A stretch of 64,000 nt of DNA, from positions 1,116,001-1,180,000 of the forward strand of contig OW285197.1 of NCBI GenBank assembly GCA_935421135.1, given 5' to 3'. Origin of the DNA: Bugulina stolonifera. Its lineage: Eukaryota > Bryozoa > Gymnolaemata > Cheilostomatida > Bugulidae. Made by a program: the position numbers and the translations under genes. This document shows, one piece after another, positions 26,801 to 33,431 of the stretch. Numbering within the stretch: position 1 is the stretch's first letter; each line of letters opens with the position of its first letter. A model generated the notes under the pieces. It saw only the letters and a list, made by a program, of their open reading frames with translations, was not told the origin of the DNA and did no database searches.

Positions 26801-29204
26801 CTATACATCTATCCTACACATACCTGTGTACATGTGTATACACCTATCCTACACATACCTGGATACATGTGTATACACCTATCCTACACATACCTGAGTA
26901 CACATGTATACACCTATACTACACATACCTGTGTACATGTGTATACACCTATCCTACACATACCTGGATACATGTCTATACACCTATACTACACAATACA
27001 CATACCTGGATACATGTGTATACACCTATCCTACACATACCTGGATACATGTGTATACACCTATCCTACACATACCTGTGTACATGTCTATACACCTATC
27101 CTACACATACCTGGATACATGTCTATACACCTATCCTACACATACCTATGCATAATCCATCGTATAATTCATTAAATGAATATAATGCAATGACGCCGAA
27201 AGTGCCCTACAAATGAATTATAGATATGTAGTAATATACTTTTACTACATTACTATATTTTCCAACACTGAAATTATAGCAAATGAAAATACGACTGTAA
27301 CAGTTTTATTTCCTAATTTCACAGCTCTGTATTGCATTACCATAATATTGTACAATTTATTTGGCACAACATGGTGGATTATAGGCAGTGGTTATGTTAG
27401 GTCACTATGTGATGCTGATGTGTTGTGTAGACATCAAGTTACCAGGATCTAATTATTGTGGTAGCAGTGGAGCTAGTTTATGCTACAGTGTAGTAGTTTT
27501 TTATAATATCTAGTGTGAATCATCATGCTAAGTGATGGGCGTGTCATATGTTGTGTTTATATTATATCTGTTGATGGAATTGGATAGTCCAACACCTGAC
27601 AGTTTGAAACTGACCAAAGCGCATTTCAGTTTTTTTAGCACACTTAATTTCTATTTATGTTACATGGTGTAGAGTTCTATGATGCTTGAGATGAAATTAA
27701 TGGATTTTCTGTTATAAATTTATCTTGTTTGCTGCACCAAATATAAATTCTAAAACTGCCAATTTTTACACAAAGCTCAAGTGGGCCACCAAAAATGAGC
27801 AAGTGGGCCACATGTTGTCCACGGGCAACAGTTTGGCCAGCCTTGCTCTAATATGTAACTCACTGAAAGTGTTGCAATATCTCCCAAACTCACATACACT
27901 GCATACCTGTCTCTCTCTCATTCACCCTCCAGCTCTCCACCTCTCAAATAACCAGCTCCTGCTTTGAACCTGCCAACTCTCTAGTCAAGTGTGACCCTCG
28001 TATCGGCAAGTACATGTCTGTGTGTCTGCTCTACCGGGGGGATATCAGCAGTAAAGATGTAAACTCTACCATTTCCTCTCTCAAGACCAGCCGACGAGGT
28101 ACTACACTGGAGTTACATAGAACTAACTACTCTATCACTTGTCATCTAAACCCAATCTATCTGCATTGCCTTGTACTCACCATGATAATATCATGGGCAT
28201 GTACTATAATACCAGGTACATGTACTATAATACCAGGTACATGTACTATAATACCAGGTACATGTACTATAATACCAGGTACATGTACTATAATATCAGG
28301 TACATGTACTATAATACCAGGTACACCTACTATAATATCAGGTACATGTACTATAAGTCAAATGGTCTCACCAACTGTGTATCTACAACGTAATTACCCA
28401 TGTTTATTTCTACCTGCAGGTATCCAGTTTGTAGACTGGTGTCCTACGGGGTTCAAGGTCGGCATCAACTATCAGCCGCCGACAGTAGTGCCTGGTGGTG
28501 ACCTTGCCAAGGTCAACAGAGCCGTTAGTATGCTTGCAAACTCTACTGCCATAGCGGATGCCTGGTCTAGACTCGATCACAAGTTTGACTTGATGTTTGC
28601 AAAAAGAGCATTTGTACACTGGTACGTGGGGGAAGGGATGGAGGAAGGGGAGTTCTATGAGGCCAGACAGGACTTGGCAGCCCTGGAACAGGACTATCAG
28701 GAGGTAAGGAGTGGTATTTTGTGTGCAGACAGACAGACAGGTAGTGCTACTAGTCGCTCGGCTGCATGTATGTGTTTAATATACATTCTACATCCACATA
28801 CAATTGTACACATATCTGTGCTATGAATAATATTAGGCTACTTGATTCCTATCTATTGTGTTCTACTCGCATAGCTAATAATAATATGCTACAATGTATG
28901 TATTACATACATGCACAGTATCACAGTAGATAGTTAATCTACAACATTAGTCTAATCTCATGTTTGTGTTTATTGCTATGGTTAGGTTGGTGTGGAATCT
29001 GACATGGAAGGAGTGAGTAGTCCATCATATGCCCCATCAAGAGGCAATACAAGGAGTGCTGGTCACTCAAGAGGCAATACAAGGAGCACGAGTAGTAACA
29101 GACAGTCTCATTCACATACAGCTAGCCGTTGGGAGAGACAGAGAGGACGGAGCCCCCTAGGGAACCGAGCACCTAGAGCGAACAGAAGGTCTGGTGGTCT
29201 GTAG
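11683..29204 (+). CDS. Alpha-tubulin, eight visible exons, 5' exons missing, unusual basic tail
   Basis: Exons 11683-11831, 24513-24641, 25055-25171, 26212-26289, 26485-26640, 27933-28098, 28420-28703 and 28986-29204 join in frame with GT/AG borders. They encode a clear alpha-tubulin from residue 76 to the stop. The GTP-binding tubulin signature GGGTGSG is in exon 2. The [10 protein letters not shown] segment in exon 5 carries Glu254, which in alpha-tubulin promotes GTP hydrolysis on the neighbouring beta subunit. Most of the body is conserved but divergent. The C-terminus lacks the normal acidic Glu-rich tail and final Tyr; it runs about 65 residues rich in Ser, Arg, Asn and Gly. Residues 1-75, which hold the start of the nucleotide pocket, were not found upstream in the window. 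They may lie beyond its left edge or be lost. Confidence 0.95.
12794..12944 (-). repeat. 3' LTR of Gypsy element 1
   Basis: 151 bp. On the minus strand it starts TGTGGTGTAGG and ends CTAACACTACA. It aligns with 21027-21123 but has about 54 extra internal bases. Confidence 0.8.
12945..12958 (-). promoter_or_regulatory. Polypurine tract of Gypsy element 1
   Basis: On the minus strand the bases just before the 3' LTR read CGAAAAAGGGGAGT, the expected position and composition for the plus-strand primer. Confidence 0.7.
13303..14058 (-). pseudogene. SGNH-hydrolase-like ORF downstream of integrase in Gypsy element 1
   Basis: Read with two frame changes, the segment has the order of an SGNH/GDSL fold. 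IIIGNSIVG lies near the start (the usual GDS is GNS here). Then come [23 protein letters not shown] (usual GxND is altered) and finally [10 protein letters not shown], the Asp-x-x-His block. The last 168 codons (13303-13809) are open and end in a Ser/Pro/Arg-rich tail. SGNH domains are known from some retroelements, but their role there is unclear. It sits where envelope-like ORFs occur in other LTR elements. The altered Ser/Asn blocks suggest loss of esterase chemistry or decay. Confidence 0.6.
14129..14810 (-). pseudogene. Integrase C-terminal half of Gypsy element 1
   Basis: The part at 14517-14810 has [11 protein letters not shown] with the second catalytic Asp and [16 protein letters not shown] with the catalytic Glu. 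The part at 14129-14500 is the Arg/Lys-rich C-terminal extension ending in a [16 protein letters not shown] motif typical of Gypsy integrase ends. A stop or frame change lies between them (14501-14516). The zinc-finger part of the integrase is not seen intact. Confidence 0.85.
14966..15437 (-). pseudogene. RNase H end and integrase linker of Gypsy element 1
   Basis: [17 protein letters not shown] followed by [17 protein letters not shown] is the end of the Gypsy RNase H/tether region. It is followed by an integrase N-terminal linker ending [17 protein letters not shown]. The start is spoiled by the inverted duplication at 15343-15440. The remainder of the RNase H lies on the far side of the hAT insertion, from 17431. 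Confidence 0.8.
15343..15440. repeat. Near-perfect palindrome, arms of about 48 bp
   Basis: Centred on GTGATAACTTATCAC, the two arms (about 15343-15391 and 15393-15440) are reverse complements with one mismatch that I can see. The left arm is genuine RNase H coding sequence. The right arm is an inverted copy of it that ends at the hAT target site. Confidence 0.9.
15446..17422 (-). mobile_element. hAT element inserted in Gypsy element 1
   Basis: The ends TAGGGCAAGTTTTTATTGAC (left) and the reverse complement of TAGGGTAAGTTTTTGTCAAT (right) are inverted repeats with a few mismatches. They are flanked by CTGATCAC (15438-15445) and CTGATCAG (17423-17430), an 8-bp duplication with one change, as expected for hAT. 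Length is 1977 bp. It carries one broken transposase gene on the minus strand. Confidence 0.85.
15650..17055 (-). pseudogene. hAT transposase, CGGBP1-like N-terminus, broken
   Basis: The N-terminal part (16726-17055) has a BED/CGGBP1-like zinc finger, [10 protein letters not shown] followed by [14 protein letters not shown]. The middle (16116-16562) reads through [13 protein letters not shown] and [17 protein letters not shown] to VVTRWAS, then a stop where this family has Trp. The last part has [12 protein letters not shown], the hAT dimerisation motif, then [17 protein letters not shown] in a shifted frame. So it has the domain order of a CGGBP1-type hAT transposase but several disabling changes. 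Confidence 0.85.
17431..18425 (-). pseudogene. Reverse transcriptase and RNase H start of Gypsy element 1
   Basis: The reading on the minus strand has [48 protein letters not shown] (the catalytic xxDD), and further down [12 protein letters not shown] of the RNase H. Frames break at several places, including a stop after the 17977-18255 segment. Sequence 5' of about 18425 is not Gypsy-like, so protease and gag are missing. Confidence 0.85.
18440..18645 (-). repeat. Copy of a 75-bp-type dispersed repeat
   Basis: On the minus strand this holds GTGTACATATTATTTTGGTG, TGGTGAGGCACAGAAAG and CAGGTTTACGGTAAAAGTG. These match the repeat at 29935-30190 on the plus strand. Confidence 0.6.
18690..19260 (+). 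repeat. LTR-like segment, tentative
   Basis: It contains a TATA-like GTATATAAGTGAG near 19096 and, about 50 bp on, AATAAAATCCC near 19148, the spacing of a U3-R-U5 unit. I could not fix TG...CA borders or a target duplication. It could be a solo LTR or chance. Confidence 0.3.
19260..20203. other. Intronic sequence, nothing recognised
   Basis: No domain, repeat pair or exon was identified in this part of the tubulin intron. Confidence 0.4.
20204..20752. mobile_element. TA-flanked MITE, shorter copy
   Basis: It starts AAGATGGACTGTACTGAAAT and ends with the inverted form of the same sequence. TA lies on both sides (20202-20203 and 20753-20754). The interior matches the reverse complement of the longer copy at 44591-45345, with a large piece missing. 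No ORF. Confidence 0.8.
20797..20937. repeat. Direct repeat of about 55 bp, two copies
   Basis: CAATTGACTGTGGATATAGT and the following bases occur at about 20797 and again at about 20883, separated by about 30 bp. Confidence 0.85.
21009..21026 (-). promoter_or_regulatory. Primer-binding-site-like sequence of Gypsy element 1
   Basis: Directly after the 5' LTR on the minus strand the sequence reads TGGTGTCTGGAGTTTGGA. It begins with TGG, as tRNA primer sites do. The tRNA identity was not determined. Confidence 0.5.
21027..21123 (-). repeat. 5' LTR of Gypsy element 1
   Basis: 97 bp with TG...CA ends matching the 3' LTR at 12794-12944, but missing about 54 internal bases. LTRs this short and unequal indicate age or deletion. 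Confidence 0.75.
21973..23218 (+). pseudogene. Penelope-type reverse transcriptase, frameshifted
   Basis: The first open part (21973-22911) has the long N-terminal region, then [28 protein letters not shown] and [14 protein letters not shown], which includes the first catalytic Asp region. A frameshift near 22900 is followed by [12 protein letters not shown] (the YxDD block, here YRDD). A third frame then has [18 protein letters not shown]. At least two frameshifts and a stop separate it from the endonuclease ORF. Confidence 0.9.
23223..24107 (+). CDS. Penelope-like C-terminal part with GIY-YIG endonuclease
   Basis: An open 294-residue frame. It starts with [19 protein letters not shown], the conserved thumb-like end of the RT. 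It continues with [14 protein letters not shown], the Cys cluster [15 protein letters not shown], then [20 protein letters not shown], the GIY-YIG nuclease core. Near the end [18 protein letters not shown] supplies further conserved residues. The Cys cluster plus YIG order is that of endonuclease-bearing Penelope elements. The frame lacks its own start and is the 3' end of the broken element gene. Confidence 0.85.
   Translation: MHKQSNHLPSIIENIPTSINKWLPELSSDEATFYKAAPVYQEALRKSGYDYQLKFTPQAPSTKPTTRKRDRNITWFNPPYSKKLRQTLEKLSLTISELFPKSSTLNKIINKNTVKLSFCCMGNVRKIIVSNNRKKLNPIPNNTPAIYGCNCRVEDNCPLEGNCLASSIIYQATVSAPNANIPDQAYIGLTENTFKKRMYNHKSSFNNENQRASTELSKYMYIWELKEQQLNFNIRWKIITHAQACNNSSKNCHLCVTEKYFILRKPRMATLNKRNKLISTCRHSRKHILNHGIT
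24341..24420. repeat. Short tandem repeat, 26-bp type, three copies
   Basis: TTGCTATTTATAAGCTTGCAG-type units recur at about 24347, 24367 and 24390 with small changes. Confidence 0.7.
24513..24641 (+). CDS. Alpha-tubulin exon, residues 126-168
   Basis: Reads [20 protein letters not shown], with the tubulin/FtsZ glycine-rich signature. Acceptor AACAG is before 24513 and donor GTGGGC after 24641. Both introns are phase 0. Confidence 0.97.
24653..25030. repeat. Minisatellite, about 31-35 bp unit, about 12 copies, in tubulin intron
   Basis: Units contain AGTATAGTATATATAGTCATG followed by a CAGCTGT core, and lengthen by two bases (an extra AT) toward the right. Confidence 0.9.
25055..25171 (+). 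CDS. Alpha-tubulin exon, residues 169-207
   Basis: Reads [20 protein letters not shown] and [13 protein letters not shown], with GT/AG borders and phase 0 on both sides. Confidence 0.97.
25454..26105. repeat. 26-bp minisatellite, about 25 nearly identical copies
   Basis: The unit contains GTACAGTAAATACTTACTGC plus ATGTAT. Almost no variation is visible between copies, which suggests recent expansion. It fills most of the tubulin intron at 25172-26211. Confidence 0.95.
26212..26289 (+). CDS. Alpha-tubulin exon, residues 208-233
   Basis: Reads [20 protein letters not shown] then NRLVSQ. Acceptor ATCGCAG, donor GTAGGC. Phase 0 on both sides. Confidence 0.97.
26485..26640 (+). CDS. Alpha-tubulin exon, residues 234-285
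   Basis: Reads [20 protein letters not shown] then [16 protein letters not shown]. It includes Glu254 and ends SAEKAFHEQ. Phase 0 on both sides. Confidence 0.97.
26640..27150. repeat. 35-bp minisatellite in tubulin intron
   Basis: Units contain CTACACATACCTG(T/G) and ACATGT(C/G)TATACACCTATC, with about 14 copies. Because the period is 35 bp, long ORFs appear in several frames; they are artefacts. A short array of the same repeat is present at 49594-49662. Confidence 0.95.
27151..27932. other. Remainder of tubulin intron, nothing recognised
   Basis: AT-rich sequence leading to the pyrimidine-rich acceptor before 27933. Confidence 0.5.
27933..28098 (+). CDS. Alpha-tubulin exon, residues 286-340
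   Basis: Reads [20 protein letters not shown] then [17 protein letters not shown]. It ends one base into a Gly codon (phase 1). The frame stays open through the following 321-bp intron. Confidence 0.96.
28198..28357. repeat. 21-bp minisatellite in tubulin intron, about eight copies
   Basis: Units of CATGTACTATAATACCAGGT plus one base. Since 21 is a multiple of three, it encodes a repeating TIIPGTC when read through. Confidence 0.95.
28420..28703 (+). CDS. Alpha-tubulin exon, residues 341-435
   Basis: Reads [20 protein letters not shown], then [20 protein letters not shown] and [20 protein letters not shown]. These are the conserved C-terminal domain with helices H11 and H12. Donor GTAAGG. 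Confidence 0.97.
28986..29204 (+). CDS. Alpha-tubulin last exon with basic Ser/Arg-rich tail
   Basis: It starts [10 protein letters not shown], as in ordinary alpha-tubulins, then departs. The next 60 or so residues are rich in Ser, Arg, Asn and Gly, including a repeated SRGNTRS and ending NRRSGGL. There is no Glu-rich stretch and no C-terminal Tyr. The frame follows directly from conserved residues through a GT/AG intron, so a frame error upstream is unlikely. Canonical tail modifications (detyrosination, polyglutamylation) would not be possible on this tail. Confidence 0.93.
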   Translation, partial: VGVESDMEGVSSPSYAPSRGNTRSAGHSRGNTRSTSSNRQSHSHTASRWERQRGRSPLGNRAPRANRRSGGL

Positions 29205-29929
29205 TCAGGAACATAGGCTATCAGAACGTTGGCTATATGATCGATCGGTCATTCTATTTAGCGATAATTATTATACTTCAGCTATCCAGGAAAATAATAC
29301 ATTAATTGCATGTGTGTGATTGTGATAAACAATTAATCTAGAAATTTTTTATGTAAACTAACAAGCAAGCTGCCATTAATTTACAATATTATGTTTATCA
29401 ATAATAAAGACAGTGTAATCATCACCAAGTCATCAATAGGTTATGATTAACAACTCCCACTGATAGAACTTATTCATTGGCTATTCAATATGCCTGTTTT
29501 ATGGTGACTTTTAAACCAAATTCAAATATCAACACTGCTTTGCATTAATGTCATAGTATTGGGATGGTGAAAGACTGTTGTCACAGTAGCAATCCCCCAC
29601 CATAAAGTTCAGGAGTCTCTCAGACTGATAGACCCTACAGATTACTATCTGCCCTCTCATGGAAATTGCCCTATGCACATAAGGGCATTCTTCCATGAGA
29701 AATGTCCTCTGTATCATAAAATGCTATATGCACATAGGCATTCCTATATGAGAGGTCGGTATTATCATAGCAACGAAGTTTTCTTTTAAAATCTTAAATC
29801 ATGGACCATTTTGTAACCTGGAGTTTTTAAATTTTGCACCATTTCGGTGTCTAATTTTGACAAAGTGATTATGTCTGCTACCCTACCCTAGAGACCCCCG
29901 CCTCTCTTCTTGGACTTTGAGCACTGTTT
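29205..29929. other. Tubulin 3' flank
   Basis: AATAAAGAC at about 29404 is a candidate polyadenylation signal about 200 bp after the stop. No other gene was recognised. Confidence 0.4.
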
Positions 29930-30200
29930 GTATCAGGAAGTTACAGATTTATGCTAATGTGGTGCATATCTTGGAGTTATTGAAAGTTGCAGGTTTATGG
30001 TAGAAGTGTACATATTTCGGAGTTGTCGACACATTATTTATGGCGAAGCGGAGAAAGTTGCAGGTTAATGGTACAGTAGATCAAGTGTACATTCTTGGGA
30101 GTTGTCAACACATTCGTTTTGGTGAGGCGCAAAAGTTGCAGGTTATTGGTGAAAGTGTACATATTTTGGAGTTGTCGACATATTGCGAGATGACTGGCTC
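29930..30200 (+). repeat. 75-bp-type dispersed repeat, about three and a half tandem units
   Basis: Units combine GTGTACATATTTTGGAGTTG, TCGACA(C/T)ATT and (A)AAGTTGCAGGTTTATGGT, at about 75-85 bp spacing. An inverted diverged copy lies at 18440-18645. Confidence 0.75.
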
Positions 30201-30699
30201 CGGTTTGGCAGATTTCGCACCTGCAGAACCCTGAAACATGGTGGGTGCGATCCACAGCCGTCTATTGTGAAACGGCTCTGGTGCCACTCGACGTATAGTC
30301 CAGGACTAGTTTACTACTTAAAAGGTTGAAGCGCCAACTTTTCACGCTCACGTGCTAGCGAGAACAAGACAATAGTTTAGTAATAAAGATAATGTCTATG
30401 TAAATTAGCTAGTTGCAATATGAATTCTGACAATGTATTATAACTCTGATATTTCTACGTCACTCAAGGAGTTTGAAGAACCGATGATCTACTACCAGCA
30501 TACAAATAGTTTTGAATTTGTAGTGAGTCAAACCAACAAGAACTTCGGCGAGGGTGATGGGTCATTGAAAAGTTTGCAGCCACTCGGCAAGGAGGTGGGC
30601 ATTTAACATTAATTAAATGCAATAACTGTTTTAATTTTCATTATTTTTGTATTCATAAAATAATAAAATTTGACTGGAAGAACTATCCATAATCATAAC
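30201..30699. other. Unassigned interval
   Basis: No recognisable exon or repeat before the LINE begins. Confidence 0.4.
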
Positions 30700-33309
30700 T
30701 ATTCCAGACCACTGCATCATTGACGTTCCAAGCAAGAAAATATTCCGAAGGGACAGAACTCTCTATGGAGGAGGAGTGCTACTTGCCTTAGATCATGACC
30801 TCAAACCACGTGAAATAAACATTGATAATTTAGGGGAGGAAATACTAGCCATAGGATTTGAGCCTAAAACTATCATCTGCTGTCTGTATAGGCCTTATGT
30901 CCACCTAAGAAATATGGATAAGCTCCACGCAATCCTTGAGAATATCACACAAAAGTTCCCTGAACATGTACTAATCCTAACTAGAGATTTCAACCTACCA
31001 GGTATCGATTGGAACCAAAAACTAGTAAAACCTAGTTGCCAACACAAAAATCTGCATAGAGAATTTCTTGATATTTTGAATGAATTTATGCTAAATCAGA
31101 TCATAACTAAGCCTACTCATATCATGGGTAACATACTAGACCTTATATGCATTAACACACCTGATTACATCACTGAAACAGACATCATTCAACCTGGCCT
31201 AAGCGACCACTTTATAGTAACTGCGACACTAAAACCAGTAATTCAACGGCACACAGCTAAAGATATATTCACTGTCAGGTGTTACAAGAAAGCCGATGAA
31301 GGGACCTTCCGTGAACGTATGCAGCAGCTCAGTGAAGACTTAGCCAAGATGGAGGACCCAAACGAGATGTGGTTATTATTCGCCAGCCATCTACAAAGAA
31401 ATTTAGAAGACTGCGTTCCTACAAAAGAACTAAAGTGCAAGAAACCAAATCAACCGGAATGGTTTGGCAAAAAAGCAGAAAAGCTCATCTCCAAACAAAG
31501 AAAGACCTATAAAAAGTATAAGCAAACCAGGGATTCTTTTTTCTTAGCAAAGTATAAGCAAGAGAGAAGGACGACCAAGAAAGAAGTTAGACACATGAAG
31601 ACCAGCTTCCTAGTTAATAAGATATGTGGACCATTGGCGAGAGGTAACTCCAAACCTTTCTTCCGTCACCTTAGAAACACAAGGATGCAATGTCCTCCAC
31701 CCATGAGCCTCCAAACAAATGACACCCAAACCACAGATGACCCAGAAGAATGTGCTGATCTATTGAACAACTTTTTCCAACAACAGTTCTGCCAAGACCA
31801 CAGTATTAATGAAATTCCACCACTGGACGCTCCAGATGAAGGTGTAGAGATAACAGAGGAGGGTGTAGCTAAACTTATTGTTTCATTAGGGAATGGGAAA
31901 TCTCCAGGACCTGATAGGATCCGAAAGCCAGACCTCATGGTAGACATCCTAACCACTACTACATGCCTCAGCCATATTTTTCGTGCCTCCATAAAATCTG
32001 GACGACTACCAGATCAATGGGAAATGGCTCATGTAACCCCGATTCACAAGGGAGGCGAACCTAGCCAAGTGTCAAACTATAGGCCCATCTCTTTAACATC
32101 TATACCGTGTAAAATTCTAGAGCATATTGTTCTGCACCACATTAATAAGAAACTTGACAGCTTCCTCCATAACAGACAACATGGGTTCCGGAGAGGTATG
32201 TCTTGCGAAACTCAGCTGTGTGCCACCTATCATGACCTAGCAAAATCTATGGAACAAAACAAAACAACACATGCCCTTATATTGGACTTCAAAAAGCTTT
32301 CGATAAGGTGCCACACAGTCTGCTACTACAGAAGCTAAGAACGATCCCCGACTTGGATCCAACCCTTATAAACTGGATTCAAGACTTTATTACCAGACGG
32401 AAACAAAGAGTGGTACTGAAGGGACATAGCTCAGGTATTTGCGCTGTAACGTCTGGGGTGCCCCAGGGTTCAGTCTTAGGACCCACCCTCTTCTTAGTAT
32501 ATATAAATGACTTGCCAAACACAGTAACTTGTAATGTCAGTCTCTACGCGGACGATACACTCCTATACCAAGAAGTGAACAATGATCAGGAATCCATGGA
32601 GTTTCAGAAAAACATTGATGCTGTACAAGAATGGTCCCAAAGATGGAAAATGCCTTTTAATGCATCCAAATGCCATGCGATGGCTTTCAATGTCGGTGAG
32701 CAACTACCAGCATACAGACTAGGTACTACTGTGATTCCTTGGACTGATAAAACTCGTTATCTTGGGATAACCCTGCAAGAGGATTTGAAGTTTGATCAAC
32801 ACATTGCTCAAAAAACAATCAAAGCAAGCAGAATACTGGGAGCTATTAAACATACTCTACACTGTGCACCCACCAAAAGTCGATTACTTGCATACACTAG
32901 TTTGTGTAGACCAATCCTGGAGTATGCAGACACCGTGTGGGATCCAACAAGTAAGCAGACCATTGAATACATAGAAAGGATTCAGTGTAAAGCAGTTCGC
33001 TTCATCAGTAACCTAAAGGGACGTGAAAGTGTCACTGCAGCAAAAAATCTTCTTGGACTAGTACCCCTTGAGTGTAGGAGACGAAATCATCGAATAACTT
33101 TACTCCACAAAATTCTCCAAGATGAAGAGAGCCACAATACACTATCCTCTAGTTACGAGGAAATTGTTGAGAGCCGCTCGCAAACAACTATGACAACCAG
33201 AGCTGCAGCCAGAGGCGAACTAACATCAATTTCTGCCACAACCAATGTATACCATAATAGTTTCCTCCCTCGAACAATCCGAGATATAAGAATTGGCTAT
33301 CCCGAGTAA
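30700..33309 (+). mobile_element. CR1/Jockey-type LINE (copy 1), 5'-truncated
   Basis: The element begins inside the endonuclease domain and runs to the end of the reverse transcriptase. No ORF1 precedes it, as expected for 5' truncation. The 3' end after 33309 shows no clear tail repeat. Confidence 0.85.
30715..33309 (+). pseudogene. LINE ORF2: endonuclease plus reverse transcriptase, frameshifted
   Basis: Endonuclease blocks seen are GGGVLLALDHDL, LTRDFNLPGIDW (usual GDFN is RDFN) and GLSDHFIV. The RT has GNGKSPGPDRI, VSNYRPISLTSIPCKILEHI, RQHGFRRGMSCETQL, then after a one-base shift in a run of A near 32295 SGVPQGSVLGPTLFLVYIND and LYADDTLLYQ. The end reads NSFLPRTIRDIRIG. Apart from that shift the two long frames (30776-32338 and 32308-33309) are open, so the copy is fairly young. 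The endonuclease N-terminus with its first catalytic residues is missing. Confidence 0.9.
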
Positions 33310-33431
33310 AAGTAAATCAGCGATATGCTGAAGTATTGACCTTTTCACTGTAGCACACTGTTAGTAATGAGGCATTCAACTTGCACAATATGTGATAATA
33401 GAATGTTCTATCAACGACGAGTGAGTAACGA

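Noticed and set aside
26590..27216. Three overlapping long ORFs of repeating Tyr/Thr/His-rich peptides
   Set aside because: They follow a 35-bp tandem repeat, which opens all frames by periodicity, and lie in an intron between two certain tubulin exons.
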